A stretch of DNA of 64,000 bases from an uncultured Bacteroidales bacterium. GTDB taxonomy: Bacteria; Bacteroidota; Bacteroidia; Bacteroidales; UBA932. Each line of letters begins with the position of its first letter. Positions within the stretch are counted from its first letter, which is position 1. A program made the position numbers and the translations under genes. Under the pieces are notes generated by a model. That model was not told the origin of the DNA and searched no databases. It saw only the letters and a program-made list of their open reading frames with translations. Shown here piece by piece: positions 8,683 to 16,901 of the stretch. The DNA lies in NCBI GenBank assembly GCA_949286415.1, contig CASEBV010000014.1:1-64000 (forward strand), written 5' to 3'.

Positions 8683-8951
8683 TGCAGTTTATCATAAACA
8701 ACTGATTATAAGTTGTTATCGTAATAATTAAAATGGCTCACAAATGGCTCATTGAAAGAGGGTGATTAACTTCGTTCTTTTTTATGCCTGCTTTTAATAC
8801 TGCAACCATTAGTTGCAGTTATTCTTTACCCTGACAAATCGCCCCACAGCCGGACAAAGCGGGACACCCCTTGCTGCCCGTCAAAATATAGCATATTTAG
8901 TCGCCACCTTTGGATGAGACTATTCCCGAAACCATTTAAATTCAATGATTT
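8683..8951. other. Intergenic remnant without a recognisable gene
   Basis: These 269 bp lie between two gene fragments. I see no coding pattern, RNA gene or clear repeat. The stretch near 8850-8870 has GGGACA-like words resembling the arms of the hairpin at 7616. Confidence 0.4.
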
Positions 8952-9197
8952 ATGAGCGAAAGCAGAATGTCCACGCCCGCAGAGGGACAGGAAAAGGACA
9001 TGCTGCTGGTCTTGGACAAACAGCAGGAAAAGTGAATGCCGTTAAAAGGATTCGACAAGGAGGGTAACTTGCAGACCGTGCCGCCGATACAGGATCTGGA
9101 CAAGTCCACCGCCAAACAGAAAGAGAAACAAGAGAAAACGCAGGAGAAAGCCCTGAAAGCAGACAAACCTAAGAAATCCAGAAAAATGAAAATGTAG
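8952..9197 (+). pseudogene. DUF3945-type mobile-element protein, N-terminal remnant with indels
   Basis: The first 27 codons (start at 8952, ending EKDMLLVLDKQQEK) and a later stretch (GFDKEGNLQTVPP) match the N-terminus of DUF3945 proteins carried by Bacteroidales conjugative and mobilisable elements. The frame is interrupted by TGA at 9033-9035. Adding one A to the run at 9028-9031 and removing one from the run at 9044-9047 restores EKVNAVKGFDKEG, so two compensating single-base indels in A-runs broke a once continuous frame. The rest of the gene is replaced by a Lys-rich tail to a stop at 9197. Confidence 0.65.
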
Positions 9198-9292
9198 CAC
9201 CTACGATTAGAAAGTAAAAAATCACAACTATTTCAAAATCATAAAAATATTATATCAAAAGGCTTATATTCTAAATTAAAAATTATAACTAT

Positions 9293-10008
9293 ATGAAAGT
9301 ATTTTTAAGTTGGTCAGGCCACAAAAGCCATCAAGTAGCACTAGTATTAAGGGATTGGTTACCATCTGTAATACAATCCATCACTCCATATGTCTCTTCT
9401 GAAGATATAGATAAGGGAGCAAGATGGAGTACTGATATTGCCAAAGAATTGGAAGATAGTACTTTTGGTATATTATGTGTAACAAAAGATAATCTGGAAG
9501 CTCCTCGGTTATTGTTTTAAATAAAGCCTGTGGTGATTCAGGGCTAAAAGAAGAGCTTTTGTCCAAAACTTTTGATGTATGGTGGCCTAATTTGGAGGAA
9601 TCTTTAGAAGCAATAAAGGAAGAAACTTCTGAGGAAGAAAAGACATCAACGGATAAAACCTTTAGAAATGAGATGTTGGAAGAAATTTTAGAACTATCAA
9701 GAACGAATCAAAAATTATTACGTTCTCCTGAAATCCTTTTTCCTCCAGAATATTTTGAATTTATTGTCAGAGAACGGATTGATAGAGAGACTTCTGAAAA
9801 AGACCGAAGTTTAATTGAAGAGCAAAGACATGTTACAATGGAATTAAAACATCGAATTATGCAAATTCGAGATTTATTGGAAATATATAGAAACGATAAG
9901 AAATATATTGATGATAATTTTTATATGAATATGCATAGACTGATAGAGTTATTCCAGCATCAACAAATATTATTGGAACAAACAAATAGAATTTCCAGGA
10001 GAAAATAG
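9293..10008 (+). pseudogene. TIR-domain gene with internal deletion
   Basis: The first part (9293-9520) is the start of a TIR domain: KVFLSWSG, then [12 protein letters not shown] and [14 protein letters not shown], ending in LLF and a stop. Intact relatives continue FEAGALSK, whose Glu is the presumed catalytic NADase residue. Here the sequence jumps, in another frame, to [19 protein letters not shown] (from about 9520), the region that normally follows the TIR domain. It then stays open to 10008 as a charged helical C-terminus. A deletion of non-triplet length has therefore removed the middle of the gene. The region is strongly A/T-rich, unlike the core. TIR genes of this type act in anti-phage NAD depletion; this copy should be inactive. 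Confidence 0.72.
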
Positions 10009-10026
10009 TGTCTATTTTTAGAGGTT

Positions 10027-10055
10027 GCGTCCGGAGGGAAACCGGGCGCTTTTTT
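10027..10055 (+). terminator. Rho-independent terminator after the TIR gene
   Basis: GCGTCCGG pairs with CCGGGCGC (one G-U) around a 7-nt loop and is followed by six T. It lies 18 bp after the TIR gene stop. Confidence 0.7.
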
Positions 10056-10508
10056 ATATGTTCCCTCAATCAAGTAGGCTGAACGGACAATTCCGCCATC
10101 CAGCATTTCGCTTTCCGACAGTTTCCATTTAGAATCAAATGTTTCCCCGATAAAGCCGACGCCAACAATCAGTATGTCATGCCTTTGCTTCAGGTCTCAG
10201 ACTTTGCGCAGCGGTTCTTCGGACAGGGACACCATGCCGCAGTCTGGCGTGAAGTTGGCATTGTGGTGAGACACGACAAAAAACCTCTGGCTTTTGTACG
10301 GGCACCCGCCCCAATACTCAAAGATATCAGGTATAGGTGTTGCCCCTATCGGCAGACAATCCGCTTCCAGACAATGTTTGCCGACGATAACTTTACTTCA
10401 CCGGGCAACCAGTCCTGTTCATTGTCCAATATGGCTGTATGCCCGTCCTGGCTGACGCAGCCTCCGAGGACCTTGGCAGGCATCCGGCTTAGGCGGATTG
10501 TCAGATAA
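10048..10508 (-). pseudogene. Decayed gene of unknown family
   Basis: Read leftwards, the minus strand gives protein-like segments in changing frames: SQDGHTAILDNEQDWLPGE (near 10440), then after a frameshift EADCLPIGATPIPDIFEYW (near 10330), a TGA near 10200, and then VGVGFIGETFDSKWKLSE (near 10150) continuing towards 10048. Composition looks like a real gene broken by at least one frameshift and one stop. I do not recognise the family. A TIR-gene terminator overlaps its left end, so that end is uncertain. Confidence 0.4.
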
Positions 10509-10520
10509 ATAAACAGCATC

Positions 10521-10823
10521 ATGACAAACAATGACAGGATATTCTGGATCAGGGAGTTTGACAAATTGCATAAGGAGTACGGTGAGTTCATCCGGCAGAA
10601 ATCTGTCAATATGGAGATCGGAGAGATGTCCTATACCCACGACAAAGTACGGAAAGCATACATCCATCTGAAACAGGCAATCACCAATATGTTCAAGTTT
10701 ATTAGCCGTCCGAATGTCCCTATGAATACAAATGCCATTGAATCTTTCTTCGGCCACCTGAAAGACAACCTCAGAATACATCGGGGACTGTCCTTTGAAC
10801 ACAGGATAAAATTCATCAAATGA
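10521..10823 (+). pseudogene. Transposase C-terminal fragment (MULE-like DDE type)
   Basis: The 100 residues end in NTNAIESFFGHLKDNLRIH followed by RGLS, a pattern seen at the C-terminus of MULE-superfamily DDE transposases, where the Glu of NAIES is the last catalytic acidic residue. The catalytic Asp residues and the N-terminus are absent and no terminal inverted repeats are visible. The exact IS family is not certain. It marks the right end of the accessory island, 55 bp before the nitroreductase gene. Confidence 0.6.
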
Positions 10824-10877
10824 CAATTATACCCGGTGAAGCGAGAAACAGGAAAGGAGTCCACTTCAGCAAAAAGT

Positions 10878-11414
10878 TCAATACATCCGGCTGATTTCAT
10901 CCAGAGGCTTCCTCTGCGGCCTGACAGGGTCTGCCGCCCTGTATCCCAATGCTATCACAGCAAGAATTTCCTGACTTTCAGGGATATCAAGTACGGCCCT
11001 GATTGCCTCCGAATCACGGATCCCCATCACAAGAGAATCCACGCCGAGTTCGGCTGCCTTGAGCAGGAGGAAGGCATTCCCGATGCCGGAATCATATATG
11101 CCCCAGCCGTTGCCGAGTTCATTGTCAGGACGGCCATCCCGGTCAAAGCCGGCAACATTCTTCTCAAATGAAGTCACTGCGAGCACTGACGCTCCTGCGA
11201 CATTCCGGGCATTCCTCGCACCGAGACATTGTCTGATCTTTTCAAAAGCCCCGGCTGATTCCGCAATGTAATATCTGGCCGTCTGGCTGTTTTTCCATGA
11301 CGGAGCCAGGGATGCAGCCCCAAGAATTTCCGTCAAGGTTTCATGTGGAATTTTGCGCGAAGCATCAAAATGTCTCACACTTACCCTTCTGCTGATAATC
11401 TCGTCCAATCCCAT
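10878..11414 (-). CDS. Nitroreductase family FMN-dependent oxidoreductase
   Basis: This 178-residue protein has the compact nitroreductase fold. The N-terminal SRRVSVRHFD is the FMN phosphate-binding arginine motif. LAPSWKNSQTARYY corresponds to the PSxxNxQpw motif, and a central GNAFLLLKAAELGVDSL helix is followed by a C-terminal IALGYRA. Members reduce nitroaromatics, quinones or enones with NAD(P)H; the natural substrate cannot be told. It is the first core gene next to the island and is divergent from the etf operon, with about 150 bp between starts. Confidence 0.88.
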   Translation of the reverse strand: MGLDEIISRRVSVRHFDASRKIPHETLTEILGAASLAPSWKNSQTARYYIAESAGAFEKIRQCLGARNARNVAGASVLAVTSFEKNVAGFDRDGRPDNELGNGWGIYDSGIGNAFLLLKAAELGVDSLVMGIRDSEAIRAVLDIPESQEILAVIALGYRAADPVRPQRKPLDEISRMY

Positions 11415-11464
11415 AATTCATATATTTATTAGAGACAAATTTAAAAATAAATGCAGAATTTTCG

Positions 11465-11472
11465 TACCTTTG
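11465..11472 (+). promoter_or_regulatory. Likely promoter -7 element of the etf operon
   Basis: TACCTTTG matches TAnnTTTG exactly. The -33 region is A/T-rich but has no clear TTTG. It would give a leader of about 85 nt before etfB. Confidence 0.45.
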
Positions 11473-11563
11473 CAGATTGATGGCACAACATTACCCGACG
11501 CAACAACGGTTGCGGCCATCTCCCATATCAGGGGATAAATTAGTTTAACATAAAATAAACAAC

Positions 11564-12457
11564 ATGAGTTTGAAAATCGTAGTATTGGCAAAACAGGTTC
11601 CTGACACGCGCAATGTCGGGAAAGATGCCATGACAGCCGACGGCACCATCAACCGTGCGGCACTCCCTGCCATCTTCAACCCTGAAGACCTCAATGCTCT
11701 TGAGCAGGCCCTCAGGCTGAAGGAATCTCATCCGGGCTCGACAGTGACCATGCTCACAATGGGACCGGGACGTGCGGCAGAAATCATACGCGAAGGACTG
11801 TACCGCGGTGCTGACGGAGGCTATCTCCTGACCGACAGGGCATTTGCCGGAGCGGACACTCTCGCCACCTCCTATGCCCTCGCCACCGCCATCCGCAAAA
11901 TCGGTGAATATGACCTCATCATCGGAGGACGGCAGGCAATTGACGGAGACACGGCCCAGGTAGGACCGCAGGTTGCTGAAAAACTCGGACTTGCACAGGT
12001 GACTTACGCGGAGGAAATCCTTGATGTGGATGAAGCCGGCAAGAAAATTACCATCAAACGCCACATCGACGGAGGTGTGGAGACCGTAGTCGCTCCTCTT
12101 CCTCTCGTCATCACTGTAAACGGGAGCGCCGCACCTTGCCGCCCGCGCAACGCAAAGCTTGTGCAGAAATACAAAAGGGCACTCGGCGCCCAGGAAAAGG
12201 CAGCCATAACCAAAGAAGGGGAAGCACTTCCATACGCAGACCTCTATGACAGAAAGCCTTATCTCAATATCACTGAATGGAGCACTGCAGATGTCGGTGC
12301 AGACCTTGAACAATGCGGTCTGAGCGGTTCTCCGACAAAAGTGAAGGCAATCCAGAACATTTCGTTCCAGGCCAAGGAGAGCAAGACTATGACCGGAAGC
12401 GACAAGGATGTCGAGGGCCTGATTACAGAACTTTTAGCAAACCATACGATAGGATAA
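11564..12457 (+). CDS. etfB: Electron transfer flavoprotein, beta subunit
   Basis: The 297-residue protein begins KIVVLAKQVPDT, the canonical EtfB/FixA N-terminus. It carries LIIGGRQAIDGDTAQVGPQ, the nucleotide-binding segment of the family. EtfB forms a heterodimer with EtfA and carries electrons from flavin dehydrogenases. It opens a three-gene operon: etfA begins 3 bp after its stop and an acyl-CoA dehydrogenase 3 bp after that. About 35 residues more than short EtfB proteins are mostly at the C-terminus. Confidence 0.95.
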   Translation: MSLKIVVLAKQVPDTRNVGKDAMTADGTINRAALPAIFNPEDLNALEQALRLKESHPGSTVTMLTMGPGRAAEIIREGLYRGADGGYLLTDRAFAGADTLATSYALATAIRKIGEYDLIIGGRQAIDGDTAQVGPQVAEKLGLAQVTYAEEILDVDEAGKKITIKRHIDGGVETVVAPLPLVITVNGSAAPCRPRNAKLVQKYKRALGAQEKAAITKEGEALPYADLYDRKPYLNITEWSTADVGADLEQCGLSGSPTKVKAIQNISFQAKESKTMTGSDKDVEGLITELLANHTIG

Positions 12458-12460
12458 GTC

Positions 12461-13480
12461 ATGAACAACGTATTCGTATATCTTGAAATAGAAGGCACAA
12501 CAGTTGCCGACGTCAGCCTTGAACTGCTGACAAAGGGCCGCAAGCTCGCCGACAAGCTCGGATGTCAGCTTGAAGCCATTGCCGCTGGAGATGGACTTGC
12601 CGGCATTGAGAAGCAGGTGATGCCTTTCGGCGTGGACAAGCTGCATGTGTTCGATGCACCGGGACTCTTCCCATATACATCCCTGCCGCATTCCTCCATT
12701 CTCATTAACCTCTTCAAGGAAGAGAAGCCTCAGATCTGCCTCATGGGAGCAACCGTCATCGGCCGTGACCTCGGCCCGCGCGTATCCTCCGCCCTCACAA
12801 GCGGACTTACCGCAGACTGCACATCCCTTGAAATCGGAGACCACGAGGACAAGAAGGCAGGCAAGGTCTATGAAAACCTGCTCTACCAGATCCGTCCGGC
12901 ATTCGGAGGAAACATTGTGGCCACAATCGTCAATCCCGAGCACCGTCCGCAGATGGCGACAGTCCGCGAGGGTGTGATGAAGAAAGAGATTCTCGACGAG
13001 AACTACAAGGGAGAAGTCATCAGCCATGACGTGGCCAAATATGTCCATGACACCGACTATGTCGTAAAGGTCATAGACCGTCATGTAGAAAAGGCAAAGC
13101 ACAATCTCAAGGGTGCATCCATCGTCGTTGCCGGAGGCTACGGCATGGGGTCAAAGGAAGGATTCGACATGCTCTTCGAGCTTGCTCGGGAGCTCCATGC
13201 AGAAGTGGGTGCAAGCCGTGCCGCAGTGGACGCAGGCTTTGCAGACCATGACAGGCAGATAGGCCAGACCGGCGTGACAGTCCGCCCGAAGCTCTATATC
13301 GCATGCGGTATCAGCGGACAGATTCAGCACATCGCCGGAATGCAGGAGAGCAGCATCATCATTTCCATCAACAATGATGAGAACGCCCCGATAAACGCAA
13401 TAGCCGATTATGTCATCAACGGAACCGTCGAGGAAGTAATTCCAAAGATGATCAAGTATTACAAATCTCACAGCAAATAG
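12461..13480 (+). CDS. etfA: Electron transfer flavoprotein, alpha subunit
   Basis: A 339-residue EtfA. The C-terminal FAD domain shows ASIVVAGGYGMGSKEGF, GQTGVTVRPKLYIACGISG and the following AINNDENAPI-like segment (ISINNDENAPI), all family signatures for FAD binding. No [4Fe-4S] cysteine motif typical of bifurcating Etf complexes with ferredoxin domains is present. It partners with EtfB encoded just upstream and probably accepts electrons from the downstream acyl-CoA dehydrogenase. Confidence 0.95.
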   Translation: MNNVFVYLEIEGTTVADVSLELLTKGRKLADKLGCQLEAIAAGDGLAGIEKQVMPFGVDKLHVFDAPGLFPYTSLPHSSILINLFKEEKPQICLMGATVIGRDLGPRVSSALTSGLTADCTSLEIGDHEDKKAGKVYENLLYQIRPAFGGNIVATIVNPEHRPQMATVREGVMKKEILDENYKGEVISHDVAKYVHDTDYVVKVIDRHVEKAKHNLKGASIVVAGGYGMGSKEGFDMLFELARELHAEVGASRAAVDAGFADHDRQIGQTGVTVRPKLYIACGISGQIQHIAGMQESSIIISINNDENAPINAIADYVINGTVEEVIPKMIKYYKSHSK

Positions 13481-13483
13481 AAT

Positions 13484-15190
13484 ATGGCGAATTTCTATAC
13501 AGAACACCCGGAACTGCGCTACCACCTCAACAATCCGATGATGGAGCGCATCTGCGAGCTCAAGGAGCGCAACTACAGGGACAAGGATGAATACGACTAT
13601 GCTCCGCAGGACTATGCGGATGCCATGGATTCGTATGACAAAGTACTGGAAATCACCGGGGAAATCACCGGGGAAGTCATTGCCGCCAATGCAGAGAGTG
13701 TTGACCTTGAGGGGCCTCACTGTGCTGACGGGCGTGTGGAATATGCCAGCGGCACAAAAGTGAACATGGACGCGATGGTCAAGGCCGGACTGAACGGAAT
13801 GACAATGCCGCGCAGATTCGGAGGTCTCAACTTCCCTATCACACCTTACACTATGTGCGCAGAAATCGTCGCTGCGGCAGATGCCGGCTTCAGCAACATC
13901 TGGTCACTCCAGGACTGCATCGAGACTCTCTATGAGTTCGGCAACGAGGACCAGCACAGCCGTTTCATCCCGCGCATCTGTGCAGGGGAGACAATGTCCA
14001 TGGACCTCACGGAGCCGGATGCCGGTTCCGACCTCCAGAGCGTGATGCTCAAGGCCACTTTCGATGAGGAGAACAACTGCTGGAGACTGAACGGCGTGAA
14101 GCGTTTCATCACCAACGGAGACGCCGACCTTCATCTCGTGCTTGCCCGCTCGGAAGAAGGCACAAAGGACGGACGAGGCCTCTCAATGTTCATCTACGAC
14201 AAGAGGGACGGCGGAGTCAATGTACGCCGCATCGAGAACAAGCTCGGTATCCATGGCTCACCTACATGCGAACTCGTATACAAGAACGCAAGAGCAGAAC
14301 TCTGCGGCGAGCGCAGGCTCGGCCTCATCAAATATGTAATGGCTCTCATGAACGGGGCCCGTCTCGGTATCGCCGCACAGAGTGTCGGCCTGAGCCAGGC
14401 AGCCTACAATGAGGCTCTCGCATACGCAAAGGACCGCAAGCAGTTCGGCAAGGCCATCATTGAATTCCCTGCCGTATACGACATGCTTTCCACCATCAAG
14501 GCAAAGCTTGACGCAGGACGCGCGCTTCTGTACCAGACATCCCGCTATGTGGACATCTACAAGGCACTGGACGACATCGCCCGCGAACGCAAGCTCACCC
14601 CTGAGGAGCGTCAGGAGCAGAAGAAATATGCCAAGCTGGCAGACGCCTTCACACCTCTGGCAAAGGGAATGAACTCCGAATATGCCAACCAGAACACATA
14701 CGACTGTATCCAGGTTCACGGCGGCAGCGGCTTCATGCTTGAATATACCTGCCAGCGCATCTACCGCGACGCCCGCATCACAAGCATCTACGAAGGTACC
14801 ACCCAGCTTCAGACAGTAGCTGCAATCCGCTATGTCACCAACGGCTCATACCTCGCCACCCTGCGCGACTACGAGCAGATCGAGTGTTCAGAGGAGATGA
14901 AGCCTCTGCTCGAGAGGGTAAAGGCCATGACTGACAAGTTCGAGGCCTGCACCAACCTCGTCAAGGAAGCCGGCGACCAGGAGTTCCACGACTTCATGGC
15001 CCGCAGGCTCTACGAGATGGCTGCCGTCTGCGTGATGTCGCACCTCATCATCCAGGATGCCACCCGTGCGCCGGAGATGTTCACAGAGTCCGCCAAGGTC
15101 TATGTGAACTACGCCGAGGCAGAAGTCGGGAAGCACAATGCCTTCATCACAGGCTTCAACAGGGAAGACATCACCTGCTACAGGAAATAA
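13484..15190 (+). CDS. Acyl-CoA dehydrogenase, long form
   Basis: A 568-residue acyl-CoA dehydrogenase. TEPDAGSD (near 175) binds FAD and substrate. VHGGSGFMLEYTCQRIYRD and IYEGTTQLQ (near 434) form the C-terminal signature, with the Glu of IYEGT the expected catalytic base. About 130 residues follow the core, matching the long acyl-CoA dehydrogenases with an extra helical C-terminal domain. Together with etfBA it makes a complete flavin-linked dehydrogenase and carrier; acyl chain preference is unknown. A 12-bp tandem duplication at 13649-13672 encodes the repeated EITG. Confidence 0.93.
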   Translation: MANFYTEHPELRYHLNNPMMERICELKERNYRDKDEYDYAPQDYADAMDSYDKVLEITGEITGEVIAANAESVDLEGPHCADGRVEYASGTKVNMDAMVKAGLNGMTMPRRFGGLNFPITPYTMCAEIVAAADAGFSNIWSLQDCIETLYEFGNEDQHSRFIPRICAGETMSMDLTEPDAGSDLQSVMLKATFDEENNCWRLNGVKRFITNGDADLHLVLARSEEGTKDGRGLSMFIYDKRDGGVNVRRIENKLGIHGSPTCELVYKNARAELCGERRLGLIKYVMALMNGARLGIAAQSVGLSQAAYNEALAYAKDRKQFGKAIIEFPAVYDMLSTIKAKLDAGRALLYQTSRYVDIYKALDDIARERKLTPEERQEQKKYAKLADAFTPLAKGMNSEYANQNTYDCIQVHGGSGFMLEYTCQRIYRDARITSIYEGTTQLQTVAAIRYVTNGSYLATLRDYEQIECSEEMKPLLERVKAMTDKFEACTNLVKEAGDQEFHDFMARRLYEMAAVCVMSHLIIQDATRAPEMFTESAKVYVNYAEAEVGKHNAFITGFNREDITCYRK

Positions 15191-15201
15191 GTTTACAGCT
15201 G

Positions 15202-15346
15202 CGCCCGACGGAGCCGAAAATGCTTTCCGACGGGCGTGGTTTTACGGAATTTTCGCGCCCGACGGTCATTTCAAAATGCTGACGGGCGCGATTTCATTGG
15301 GAAAGTGCGCCCGGTGGATAGAGAAAAGTATATCCACCGGGCGCAC
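15202..15346. repeat. Three tandem GC-rich hairpins between convergent genes
   Basis: Hairpin one (15202-15236) pairs CGCCCGACGG with CCGACGGGCG apart from one A-A. Hairpin two (15254-15290) has CGCGCCCG/CGGGCGCG arms of the same sequence family. Hairpin three (15305-15346) has a perfect 16-bp stem, GTGCGCCCGGTGGATA with its complement, around a 10-nt loop. They sit between the acyl-CoA dehydrogenase and trkH, which converge, and probably act as a bidirectional terminator block; no long T-run follows. Confidence 0.65.
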
Positions 15347-15354
15347 CATATATA

Positions 15355-15402
15355 AATGCCCTGCCTCCGCAGAGAGACGCAGATGAATGCCCTGCCTCCG
15401 CA
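15355..15402. repeat. 17-bp direct repeat
   Basis: AATGCCCTGCCTCCGCA occurs at 15355-15371 and again at 15386-15402, just before the trkH stop. Purpose unknown; possibly part of the same repeat block as the hairpins. Confidence 0.5.
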
Positions 15403-15415
15403 AATGGCTGCGGGT

Positions 15416-16873
15416 CTACCGTTTCCAGAAGGAGGCAGTGAAAATCACGAAGAAGGTGAAGAGTTCAAGACGGCCCACGAGCATGATGAATGAAAGGAAT
15501 ATCTTGCAGAAGCCGTTGAGGGATGAGAAGTTGGACATAGGGCCGACATCGCCGAAGCCGGGACCGACATTGCTCAGGCAGGTAATCACGGCACTGGTGG
15601 CGGTGACAATGTCCGTGAAGCAGGACATCACGATACTGCCTATCACGAAGGTAAACATATACATGCAGAAGAAGCTCATTATGCTGCTCAGCAGTTCCGG
15701 GCGGACGCTTTTGCCGTTGTACTTGACATTTATGACGCCATTTGGATGGATGATGCGCTTGAGCTCATTCATTGCGTTTTTGAAAAGGAGAAGGATACGC
15801 ACGCATTTGATGCCTCCGGCAGTCGAGCCTGCGGAGCCTCCGATGAAGAGGATTATGAACAGCAGCATCTGGGCGGCATAAGGCCAATACAGATAGTCGG
15901 CAGAAGCGAATCCAGTAGTCGTCAATATTGTCACGACCTGGAAAAAGGCATCCCTGATACACCTCTCAATACTTGAATATTCTTCCTGATGCCCGCTGAA
16001 AAACAGCATGGCGGCAATGACAAGGGAAACAGTCACCGTGATGCCTGTATAGAGGCGGAACTCCTCATCCTTGAAAAGGTGCGAAGGTTTTCCCTTGAAA
16101 AGGGCGTAGAGAAGCGCATAATTGGTCCCTCCGATGAACATGAAGGCTGTAATCACATACTGGATATAGGCCGAATCCCAGAAAGCGAGACTGGCGGTCT
16201 TGGTAGAATAGCCGCCCGTCGCCATACAGGCAAATGAATGGCACACGGCGTCAAAAAGGTTCATCCCCCCGAACATCAGCATCACCGTTTCCGCTGCAGT
16301 AAGGCCGATGTACATTATATACATCCTGCGGGCAGTAGAATGGAATGTGAATGAGAATTTGTCATGCATCGGCCCGGGCACTTCGGCCACATAAAGGTCC
16401 CTGCCTTCGATTCCGAGACTCGGAAGTATCGCAAGCAATATCACAACTATTCCGAGGCCTCCCATCCACTGGGTAAGGGAACGCCAGAAAAGCGAAGCAT
16501 GCGGCAGCACCTCCACTTCATTGAGGATGGACGAGCCTGTAGTGGTGAAACCTGACATGACTTCAAAGAATGCATCAGGGAACGACGGTATACTGCCGCT
16601 TATCATCAGCGGAAGACTCCCGAATACAGTGAACAGAATCCATATCAGCGACACTATCAGATATCCGTCCCGTTTGGTCAGAGTCCTGTCCTTGACTCTC
16701 GTGGAGAAAATGAGCACCAGGGAGACGACCATTGTCACCGCCGCAGAAATCAGAAAGGCATCGGCATCATGCTCCTTATAAATCAGCGCGACCCCCATGC
16801 ACAGGAGGAAGGCAATGCTCTCCACGAAGAGAAGCCTTCCGAGTATATTAACTATGAAGCGGAAATTTATCAT
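15416..16873 (-). CDS. trkH: TrkH-family potassium uptake channel subunit
   Basis: A 485-residue polytopic membrane protein with the four pore loops of the Trk/Ktr/HKT family: SGFTTTGSSIL, CMATGGYSTK, ILTTTGFASADY and SNVGPGFGDVGP. Each pore loop carries the selectivity-filter glycine. It forms the K+ pore regulated by TrkA, whose gene lies 28 bp upstream in the same direction. The start at 16873 directly precedes a hydrophobic first helix. Confidence 0.93.
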   Translation of the reverse strand: MINFRFIVNILGRLLFVESIAFLLCMGVALIYKEHDADAFLISAAVTMVVSLVLIFSTRVKDRTLTKRDGYLIVSLIWILFTVFGSLPLMISGSIPSFPDAFFEVMSGFTTTGSSILNEVEVLPHASLFWRSLTQWMGGLGIVVILLAILPSLGIEGRDLYVAEVPGPMHDKFSFTFHSTARRMYIMYIGLTAAETVMLMFGGMNLFDAVCHSFACMATGGYSTKTASLAFWDSAYIQYVITAFMFIGGTNYALLYALFKGKPSHLFKDEEFRLYTGITVTVSLVIAAMLFFSGHQEEYSSIERCIRDAFFQVVTILTTTGFASADYLYWPYAAQMLLFIILFIGGSAGSTAGGIKCVRILLLFKNAMNELKRIIHPNGVINVKYNGKSVRPELLSSIMSFFCMYMFTFVIGSIVMSCFTDIVTATSAVITCLSNVGPGFGDVGPMSNFSSLNGFCKIFLSFIMLVGRLELFTFFVIFTASFWKR

Positions 16874-16901
16874 ACCCTGAAAATATAGTCAACCGCCGGG
16901 G

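Noticed and set aside
9033..9035. In-frame TGA in the DUF3945 remnant as possible recoding or selenocysteine
   Set aside because: No selenocysteine element is visible, and two nearby A-run indels explain the stop better.
10500..10878. Complete insertion sequence around the transposase fragment
   Set aside because: No terminal inverted repeats or target-site duplication found and the catalytic N-terminal part is missing.
11540..12313. 257-codon minus-strand frame opposite etfB
   Set aside because: Antisense of a clear etfB with no domain of its own; long frames are common opposite GC-rich genes.
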